A stretch of DNA of 62,073 nucleotides from Pseudoxanthomonas jiangsuensis. Lineage in GTDB: Bacteria; Pseudomonadota; Gammaproteobacteria; Xanthomonadales; Xanthomonadaceae. The position numbers and the translations under genes are program-made. The stretch lies in contig NZ_PDWL01000024.1 in assembly GCF_010093185.1 (NCBI RefSeq), forward strand, positions 1 to 62,073. Reading direction: 5' to 3'. Numbering within the stretch: the stretch's first letter is position 1; each line of letters begins with the position of its first letter. The notes beneath the pieces were generated by a model that saw only the letters and a program-made list of their open reading frames with translations, ran no database searches and was not told the DNA's origin. Below are positions 17,518-24,252 of the stretch, piece by piece.

Positions 17518-20500
17518 ATGTCCAACCGTATCCGCGCCGGCCGGCGTGGCGTCGTTTCGCGCCTGTCGAATCGTTTCAACCATTCCACCCTTGCGCTGGG
17601 CGTCGCCCTGGCGTTGTCCGCCGGGACGCTGCACGCGCAGGAGGCTGCAACTGGGGCTGCCGGGGAAAGGCAGGCCGAGGCCCTCGATCTCGAGACCGTG
17701 CAGGTCACTGGCCTGCGTGGCAGCTTGATGCGCGCCCAGGACCTGAAACAGGACGCCGAGCAGATCATCGACTCTGTCACCGCCCAAGACATTGGTGCGA
17801 TGCCCGACCGCAGCGTCACCGAGACCCTCAAGCGCGTGTCCGGTGTGACCGTCACCGGCTTCGCCGCGCGCGACGATACCGACCATTTCTCGGCCGAAGG
17901 CAGCGGCGTGATGATCCGCGGCCTGACCTTCGTGCGCGGCGAGCTCAACGGTCGCGACGTGTTCAGCGCCAACGGCGGCCGTGGCCTGAGCTTCGAGGAA
18001 GTGCCCTCCGAGCTGATGGCCGGCGTGGACGTGTACAAGAACCCCTCGGCCGAGATCATCGAGGGCGGCCTGGGCGGCACGGTCAACCTGCGCACCCGCA
18101 AGCCGTTCGACGAGCCGGGCCGCAAGATCGCCGGCAGCCTGGACTACAACTACGGCGACAAGGCCAAGGACGCCCGTCCGTCGGCCTCGTTCCTGTTCTC
18201 CGACCGCTGGCAGACCGGCGTGGGCGAGATGGGCTTCTTGGCCAACATCTCCTATTCGGAGCTGGCCACCCAGTCCGACGGCATCCAGATCCAGCCGTAC
18301 TCGCGTCGCGGCCGCACCCCGGCCGAGCAGCCCGAAGGCCTGCCCAACGGCGAGGGCTGGGTGTACGACTGGGAGCAGGAGGCATGGGTGTCCTCGGACA
18401 GCCAGCGCGACCTGCTGCTGGACGGCACCGACTTCGACCACGTGTTCGTGCCTGGCGGCGTGAACTGGCGCCGCACCGATTTCGAGCGCAAGCGCCAAGG
18501 CGGTGCCTTCGCGTTCCAGTGGCGTCCGAACGAGGACACCGAGATCGTCACCCAGGTCATCACCTCCAAGTACGACATGACCTGGCGCGAGCATTTCATG
18601 GAGTACACCGGCGCCGGTGAGGCCAACAACACCGACAACTGGACCGGCGACCCGGACTACTACGGCAACGCCTACGACGGTGGCGACGGCCTGGCCGACC
18701 GCACCAACAAGATCATCCCGATGCCGGGCACGCAGTTCATGTACGACTCGCGTGGCCGCTTCCTGAAGGGCGCGATCCGCCTGGGCGGCTGGCGCGGGCA
18801 GCCGGGCGACGCGACCCCGTCGATGTACCAGGGCCCGGGCATCCAGTTCGCGGTGGGCAACCGCTACAACGTCCAGACCTCGCAGACCACCGACTTCTCG
18901 ACCAGCTTCCGCACCTACATGACCGACAAGCTGGTCATGCGCGGCGACCTGCAGTACGTCAAGGCCGAGAGCGACCAGGTGGACTTCTCGGTCCACACCT
19001 CGACCCTGCTGGAAGGCATCAACCTCGACCTCACCGGCAAGTACCCCTCGGTGACCCTGGACGACCCCTCCGCGGCGCTGCAGCAGGAGAACTACTTCTG
19101 GCGTTCGGCCATGGACCACCTGGCCGACAACGAAGGCCGTGAGCGTGCCGCGCGCCTGGACTTCGAGTACAGCTTCGACAGCGACTGGTGGCGCATGGCC
19201 CGCTTCGGCGTCCGCCTGGCCGACCGCAGCTACACGAGCTTCTACACGACCTACAACTGGGGCGTGATCAGCGACGACTGGAACAAGATCGAGAACCCGG
19301 ATCCGACCCGTCCGCCGGTGGCGTGGGTCGACCAGTACTACGGCAACCAGTCCCAGCTGTACACGCTGAAGGATTTCTTCCGTGGCAAGGCAAACGTCCC
19401 GACCCAGTTCTGGGCGGCGCAGGATGGGTTCGTCGACATCCGCAAGGTCAACGAGTCCCTGGCGACCATCCCCGGCGCGCAGTGGGAGCCGATCACCTAC
19501 TCACCGGATGCGGTCAACAGCCAGGAAGAGCGGACCCAGGCGGCCTACGGCATCCTGTACTTCGAGAACCAGGACCGCTTCGGTGCGCCGGTGGACGGCA
19601 ACATTGGCGTTCGGGTGGTCAAGACCAGCGTCAAGAGCCAGGGCGGCGGCCTGATGCCCGACATGACCACGGCCTACCTGGAGACCGTCGACCCGGCGGT
19701 GCGCGAGGCGTTCTACGGCCAGTCGTTCGAGAGCCAGTCCAATAGCTCCTACACCGACGTGCTGCCCAGCCTGAACGTCCGCGTGCGCTTCGACCATGGC
19801 CTGCAGTGGCGTTTCGCGGCCTCCAAGGCGATCGCCCGTCCCGAGTTCCGCCTGATGCAGAACTGGATCACGCTCAGCGCCAACGCGGCCGGCTGCTCGC
19901 AGGCGATCACCGACGGCCTGCGCGACGAGACCGACCTGTGCAGCTTCGATGACCTGAGCTACAGCGGCAGCGGCGGCAACCCCGAGCTGAAGCCGATGCG
20001 CGCCAACCAGTTCGACACCGCGCTGGAGTGGTACTTCGGTCCGGCCAACAGCGCCTACATCACCCTGTTCACCAAGGACGTGAAGGACTACTTCGCGACC
20101 TCGATCGGCAGCGAGGTGATCGACGGGCGCAACTACGTCATGAGCCGCACCCGCAACCTCGACGAGGGCAAGATCCGCGGCTTCGAAGTCGGCTACTCGC
20201 AGTTCTTCGACTTCCTGCCGGGCTTCGGCATCCAGGCCAACTACACCTTCGTCGACAGCAAGGGCGGCAGCAACGCCGACGTCAGCCCGCCGGACGGCAC
20301 CCCGGCCGAAGTCCCGGTCGACCTGCCGCTGGAAGGCCTGTCCCGTCGCAGCTACAACGTGATGGGCATCTTCGAGCGTGGCCCGATCTCGCTGCGCCTG
20401 GCCTACAACTGGCGTTCGCAGTACCTGCTGACCTCCAGCGACGTCATGCCGGCGATGCGCCAGCCGGTGTGGAACGACGACTACGGCCAGCTGGACGGGT

Positions 20501-20691
20501 CGATCTTCTACAACATCAACTCGAACATCCAGGTGGGTCTGCAGGCCAACAACCTGACCAACAGCGTGACCAAGCTGCTGATGGGCCCGCGTGGCTACCG
20601 CCGCGACGGCTTCATCGACGACACGCTGTACAACCGCGCCTGGTTCGAGAACGACCGCCGCTACTCGCTGGTGCTGCGCGCCAGCTGGTAA
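17518..20691 (+). CDS. TonB-dependent receptor 1 (carbohydrate type)
   Basis: A 1057-residue outer-membrane transporter of the large proteobacterial carbohydrate TonB-receptor group. A signal peptide (TLALGVALALSAGTLHAQ) is followed by a TonB box in LETVQVTGLRG, a plug domain with GVMIRGL and EGGLGGTVNLRTRKPF, and a 22-strand barrel ending LVLRASW, a Trp terminus instead of Phe. A Cys pair (Cys793 and Cys808) sits in a probable surface loop. In front of GH74, CE20, GH35, GH31 and GH95 genes, xyloglucan oligosaccharides are the likely cargo. It is a close paralogue of receptor 2, with near-identical plugs and diverged loops. The ATG at 17518 is preceded by GGGGAGGG in a leader shared with the other two receptors; the GTG three bases earlier is less likely. 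Confidence 0.95.
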   Translation: MSNRIRAGRRGVVSRLSNRFNHSTLALGVALALSAGTLHAQEAATGAAGERQAEALDLETVQVTGLRGSLMRAQDLKQDAEQIIDSVTAQDIGAMPDRSVTETLKRVSGVTVTGFAARDDTDHFSAEGSGVMIRGLTFVRGELNGRDVFSANGGRGLSFEEVPSELMAGVDVYKNPSAEIIEGGLGGTVNLRTRKPFDEPGRKIAGSLDYNYGDKAKDARPSASFLFSDRWQTGVGEMGFLANISYSELATQSDGIQIQPYSRRGRTPAEQPEGLPNGEGWVYDWEQEAWVSSDSQRDLLLDGTDFDHVFVPGGVNWRRTDFERKRQGGAFAFQWRPNEDTEIVTQVITSKYDMTWREHFMEYTGAGEANNTDNWTGDPDYYGNAYDGGDGLADRTNKIIPMPGTQFMYDSRGRFLKGAIRLGGWRGQPGDATPSMYQGPGIQFAVGNRYNVQTSQTTDFSTSFRTYMTDKLVMRGDLQYVKAESDQVDFSVHTSTLLEGINLDLTGKYPSVTLDDPSAALQQENYFWRSAMDHLADNEGRERAARLDFEYSFDSDWWRMARFGVRLADRSYTSFYTTYNWGVISDDWNKIENPDPTRPPVAWVDQYYGNQSQLYTLKDFFRGKANVPTQFWAAQDGFVDIRKVNESLATIPGAQWEPITYSPDAVNSQEERTQAAYGILYFENQDRFGAPVDGNIGVRVVKTSVKSQGGGLMPDMTTAYLETVDPAVREAFYGQSFESQSNSSYTDVLPSLNVRVRFDHGLQWRFAASKAIARPEFRLMQNWITLSANAAGCSQAITDGLRDETDLCSFDDLSYSGSGGNPELKPMRANQFDTALEWYFGPANSAYITLFTKDVKDYFATSIGSEVIDGRNYVMSRTRNLDEGKIRGFEVGYSQFFDFLPGFGIQANYTFVDSKGGSNADVSPPDGTPAEVPVDLPLEGLSRRSYNVMGIFERGPISLRLAYNWRSQYLLTSSDVMPAMRQPVWNDDYGQLDGSIFYNINSNIQVGLQANNLTNSVTKLLMGPRGYRRDGFIDDTLYNRAWFENDRRYSLVLRASW

Positions 20692-20711
20692 GGCGACCGG
20701 CACCATGGCAA

Positions 20712-20742
20712 CCCGCGCGGGCAACCGCGCGGGTTTTCTTTT
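20712..20742 (+). terminator. Terminator of TonB receptor 1
   Basis: Arms CCCGCGCGG and CCGCGCGGG with a GCAA tetraloop are followed by TTTTCTTTT, a canonical intrinsic terminator 21 bases after the stop. Receptor 1 is therefore a separate transcription unit from receptor 2. Confidence 0.92.
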
Positions 20743-20815
20743 GGGTGGAAATATTCCTTTCCGGAATACAAGGGGTCTAGATAACGGCATTTGTTGTGCG
20801 GTCGCGCGAATTCGG

Positions 20816-20827
20816 GATAACGTTAAC
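20816..20827. promoter_or_regulatory. Candidate LacI-type operator upstream of TonB receptor 2
   Basis: GATAACGTTAAC is a near-perfect palindrome centred on CG, the usual centre of LacI-family operators. Its left half could be the -10 element GATAAC, with TTGTGC 16 bases upstream, so binding would block polymerase. The sequence differs from the site at receptor 3. Confidence 0.35.
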
Positions 20828-20908
20828 TCGGCCGCCGGGACAGCCCCGGTCCGGCCAGCAAGAACGACAACAGATCAAGACTTCAGTGTCTCTGGGAGGG
20901 GAACTGCG

Positions 20909-23900
20909 ATGTCCAAGAGCCAGGTCCGCGCCGCTGGGCGCGGCGTCAAGCCGTATCCGTCCAACCGCATCCACCGCTCTACCCTGGCGCTCGGGGTGGC
21001 GCTGGCGCTGTCCGCCGGCGGCCTGCAGGCGCAGGAGGCCGGCACCGGTGCCGCCGATGCCGGCGCCGTCGAACTGGAGACCGTGACCGTCAAGGGCGTG
21101 CGCGGCAGCGTGATGCGCGCCCAGGAGATCAAGCAGGAGGCTGCGCAGATCGTCGATTCGGTCACCGCCGAGGACATCGGCGCCTTGCCGGACCGCTCGG
21201 TCACCGAGACCCTTAAGCGCGTCTCCGGCGTGACCGTCACCGGCTTCCTGGCGCGCGACGATACCGACCACTTCTCGGCCGAGGGCAGCGGGGTGATGAT
21301 CCGCGGCCTGACCTTCGTGCGCGGCGAGCTCAACGGCCGCGACGTGTTCAGCGCCAACGGCGGCCGCGGCCTGAGCTTCGAGGAGGTGCCTTCCGAGCTC
21401 ATGGCCGGCGTGGACGTGTACAAGAATCCTTCGGCCGAGATCATCGAGGGCGGCCTGGGCGGCACGGTCAACCTGCGCACGCGCATGCCGTTCGACCAGC
21501 CGGGACGCAAGATCGCCGGCAGCGTCGACTACAACTACGGCGACCACGCCAAGAAGGGCAAGCCGTCGGCCTCGTTCCTGTTCTCCGACCGCTGGCAGAC
21601 CGGGATCGGCGAGGTCGGCTTCCTCGCCAACGTCTCCTACTCGGAGATGTCGACTTTGTCGGACGGCATCCAGATCGAGCCGTTCCACCGCCGTGGCGTG
21701 CTGCCAGAGAACGGCGGCGACTGGGCGATGATGCCCGACGGCAGCTGGGTCTCCCCGGAGGACCTGCGCGACCAGTTGGTCGGCGACAGCGGCCACGACG
21801 CGGTGTTCGTGCCGGGCGGCGCCAACTGGCGCCAGACCGCATTCGACCGCAAGCGCCAGGGCATCGCCCTGGCCGCGCAGTGGCGGCCGAACGACGACAC
21901 CGAGCTGTACGCGCAGTTCCTGACCTCCAAGTACCGGATGGCCTGGCGCGAGCACTCGATGGTGTTCGGCGGCGCCAGCGATGCCGAGAACGCCGACGGC
22001 AAGACCACCGACGTGCTGCCGATGCCCGGCACCGATTTCGTCTACGACGAGAACGGCCGCTTCGTGAGCGGCACCCTGCGCTCGGGCGAGTACCCGTGGC
22101 ACCAGATGTACAACGGCTTCGGCATCCAGTTCAGCACCGGCCACCGTTACAACACCCAGGACAACCAGACCACCGACCTCTCGGCCGGCTTCCGCCACTA
22201 CCTCACCGACAACCTGGTGATGCGCGGCGACTTCCAGTACGTCAAGTCGGACAACCAGGCCATGGACTTCACCGTCTACGCCTCGACCCTGCTGGAAGGC
22301 GTGAACCTGGACCTCAGCGGCAAGTACCCGACGGTGACCACCAACAACGACGAGGCGCTGCTGGACCCGAGCACCTATTTCTGGCGCGCGGCGATGGACC
22401 ACATCGCCGACAACCGCGGCAACGAGCGCGCCGGCCGGATCGACCTCGAGTACACCTTCGACGACAGCGACTGGCTGCGTTTCTTCCGCTTCGGCGTGCG
22501 CCTGGCCGACCGCAGCTACACCAGCTACTCCACCAAGTGGAACTGGAAGGCGATCAGCGAGTCGTGGCATGCGGTGGACAACCCGGACCGCGGCAACGTC
22601 GCCTGGCTGGACCAGTACTACGCCGGCGACACCGAGCTGTACGACATGGGCAACTTCTTCGGCGGCAAGGTCAGCGTGCCGACCAACCTGTGGTTCCCGG
22701 CGGCGAGCATGGTCAACATCGCCTACGCCAACAGCACCATCGGCCCGCTGTCCAACGAGGTCTCGCCGGGCAGCGGCTGGTCGCCGCTGACCTACGCCCC
22801 GGAGAACATCAACATCCAGGACGAGCGCACCCAGGCCGCCTACGGCGTGTTGTACTTCGAGAACCAGGACGCGCTGGGCGTGCCGGTGGACGGCAATCTC
22901 GGCGTGCGCGTGGTCAAGACCTCGGTCAAGACCACCGGCGGCGGCCAGATGCCCGACCTGTCCGGCTGGGGCGACCAGGTCACCGACGCGGTCAAGGAGA
23001 AGTTTGCTGGCCAGTTCTTCAGCACCGACACCAGCAGCTCCTATACCGACGTGTTGCCGAGCCTGAACGTGCGCTTCCGCTTCGGCGAGGGCCTGCAGTG
23101 GCGCCTGGCCGCGTCCAAGGCGATCTCCCGCCCCGAGTTCCGCCTGATGCAGGCCTGGCTGCCGCTGAGCGTTTCGGTCTCCACCGCGTGCAGCAACGCC
23201 ATCGAAACCGGCGCCCGCACCGAGCCGTGCGGATTCGAGGACCTGACCTCCTTCGAGGGCTCCGCCGGCAACCCGGCGCTCAAGCCGATGCGCGCCAACC
23301 AGTACGACACGGCGCTGGAGTGGTACTTCGGCCCGACCAACATGGTCTACGCGACCCTGTTCTACAAGGATGTGAAGGACTACTTCGCCACCACGGTCGG
23401 CTACGAGACCTGGAACGGCGACCAGTACGCGATCACCCGCACCAACAACCTGGACGAAGGCAAGATCCGCGGCTACGAGCTGGGCTACTCGCAGTTCTTC
23501 GACTTCCTGCCGGGCTGGCTGAGCGGTTTCGGCGTGCAGGCCAACTTCACCTACGTGGACAGCTCGGGCGGCGCCAACGCGGTGGTCGACCCGTACGACC
23601 TGGAGCACCGCGCGGTGTCGGTGGACCTGCCGCTGGAGGGCCTGTCCAAGCGTTCCTACAACGTGGTCGGGATCTACGAGAAGAACAAGCTGTCGTTCCG
23701 CCTGGCCTACAACTGGCGATCGCGCTACCTGCTGACGTCCAGCGACGTGATCACCCAGCTGCCGACCTGGAACGAGGACTTCGGCCAGCTGGACGGCTCG
23801 TTCTTCTACAACCTCAACAGCAACATCCAGATCGGCCTGCAGGTGAACAACATCACCAACTCGGTGACCCACCTGACCACCGGCCCGCGGCTGTATCCGA

Positions 23901-23989
23901 CGGACGGCTACCTGGACACGACCACCTACGACCGCGCCTGGTTCATGAACGACCGGCGCTACTCGGCGGTGCTGCGCGCCAGCTGGTAA
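20909..23989 (+). CDS. TonB-dependent receptor 2 (carbohydrate type)
   Basis: A 1026-residue TonB-dependent receptor with signal peptide STLALGVALALSAGGLQAQ, TonB box LETVTVKGVRG, plug (GVMIRGL, EGGLGGTVNLRTRMPF) and barrel ending AVLRASW. It is a tandem paralogue of receptor 1: the plug and periplasmic turns are almost the same, whereas the extracellular loops differ in length and content. A loop Cys pair (Cys761, Cys774) is kept. The ATG at 20909 is preceded by TCTGGGAGGGG; an upstream open frame of about 100 codons belongs to the intergenic region. It has its own terminator, so it is probably monocistronic. Likely cargo is xyloglucan-derived oligosaccharides, perhaps a different decoration class from receptor 1. 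Confidence 0.95.
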   Translation: MSKSQVRAAGRGVKPYPSNRIHRSTLALGVALALSAGGLQAQEAGTGAADAGAVELETVTVKGVRGSVMRAQEIKQEAAQIVDSVTAEDIGALPDRSVTETLKRVSGVTVTGFLARDDTDHFSAEGSGVMIRGLTFVRGELNGRDVFSANGGRGLSFEEVPSELMAGVDVYKNPSAEIIEGGLGGTVNLRTRMPFDQPGRKIAGSVDYNYGDHAKKGKPSASFLFSDRWQTGIGEVGFLANVSYSEMSTLSDGIQIEPFHRRGVLPENGGDWAMMPDGSWVSPEDLRDQLVGDSGHDAVFVPGGANWRQTAFDRKRQGIALAAQWRPNDDTELYAQFLTSKYRMAWREHSMVFGGASDAENADGKTTDVLPMPGTDFVYDENGRFVSGTLRSGEYPWHQMYNGFGIQFSTGHRYNTQDNQTTDLSAGFRHYLTDNLVMRGDFQYVKSDNQAMDFTVYASTLLEGVNLDLSGKYPTVTTNNDEALLDPSTYFWRAAMDHIADNRGNERAGRIDLEYTFDDSDWLRFFRFGVRLADRSYTSYSTKWNWKAISESWHAVDNPDRGNVAWLDQYYAGDTELYDMGNFFGGKVSVPTNLWFPAASMVNIAYANSTIGPLSNEVSPGSGWSPLTYAPENINIQDERTQAAYGVLYFENQDALGVPVDGNLGVRVVKTSVKTTGGGQMPDLSGWGDQVTDAVKEKFAGQFFSTDTSSSYTDVLPSLNVRFRFGEGLQWRLAASKAISRPEFRLMQAWLPLSVSVSTACSNAIETGARTEPCGFEDLTSFEGSAGNPALKPMRANQYDTALEWYFGPTNMVYATLFYKDVKDYFATTVGYETWNGDQYAITRTNNLDEGKIRGYELGYSQFFDFLPGWLSGFGVQANFTYVDSSGGANAVVDPYDLEHRAVSVDLPLEGLSKRSYNVVGIYEKNKLSFRLAYNWRSRYLLTSSDVITQLPTWNEDFGQLDGSFFYNLNSNIQIGLQVNNITNSVTHLTTGPRLYPTDGYLDTTTYDRAWFMNDRRYSAVLRASW

Positions 23990-24012
23990 GCGGCGGAAGC
24001 CGGCCAAATAAG

Positions 24013-24047
24013 GCCCGCACGGGAAACCATGCGGGCTTTTCCTTTTT
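24013..24047 (+). terminator. Terminator of TonB receptor 2
   Basis: Arms GCCCGCA (24013-24019) and TGCGGGC (24030-24036), with additional GG/CC pairing inside, are followed by TTTTCCTTTTT. Intrinsic terminator 23 bases after the stop of receptor 2. Confidence 0.9.
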
Positions 24048-24092
24048 GCGGCGCAGCATTCCAGGGCGAAATACGTGGTGCGGAATAATTCA

Positions 24093-24122
24093 TTGGTCGG
24101 GTATGTGACCGCTATCTATGAT
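24093..24122 (+). promoter_or_regulatory. sigma-70 promoter of TonB receptor 3
   Basis: TTGGTC (24093-24098), 18 bases, TATGAT (24117-24122; 5/6 match). The expected start is near 24129, giving a leader of about 124 bases to the ATG. It may drive receptor 3 and the enzyme genes behind it. Confidence 0.5.
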
Positions 24123-24136
24123 CCGCCCCATGGTCC

Positions 24137-24148
24137 GACAGCGCTGTC
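24137..24148. promoter_or_regulatory. LacI-type operator at TonB receptor 3
   Basis: GACAGCGCTGTC is a perfect 12-base palindrome with the CG-centred AGCGCT core common to many LacI-family operators. It lies about 8-19 bases downstream of the predicted transcription start, a standard repression position. No LacI gene is in the window. Confidence 0.5.
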
Positions 24149-24252
24149 TTGGCGCGCGGGCCGGATCCGGTCGCATCTTCCGGCCGACTACAACCAGATC
24201 GGACGGGCAACCCGTCCTCGCTTGCACCGCATGTGTCCTGGGAGGGAACGCA

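Noticed and set aside
20777..24007. Open frame of more than 1000 codons antisense to TonB receptor 2 (similar ones oppose receptor 3 at 24112-27393 and the GH35/GH31 region at 31392-35096)
   Set aside because: The translations are rich in Val, Gly, Ala, Arg and His without any domain, as expected opposite GC-rich genes with strong third-position bias. The plus-strand proteins are clear family members.
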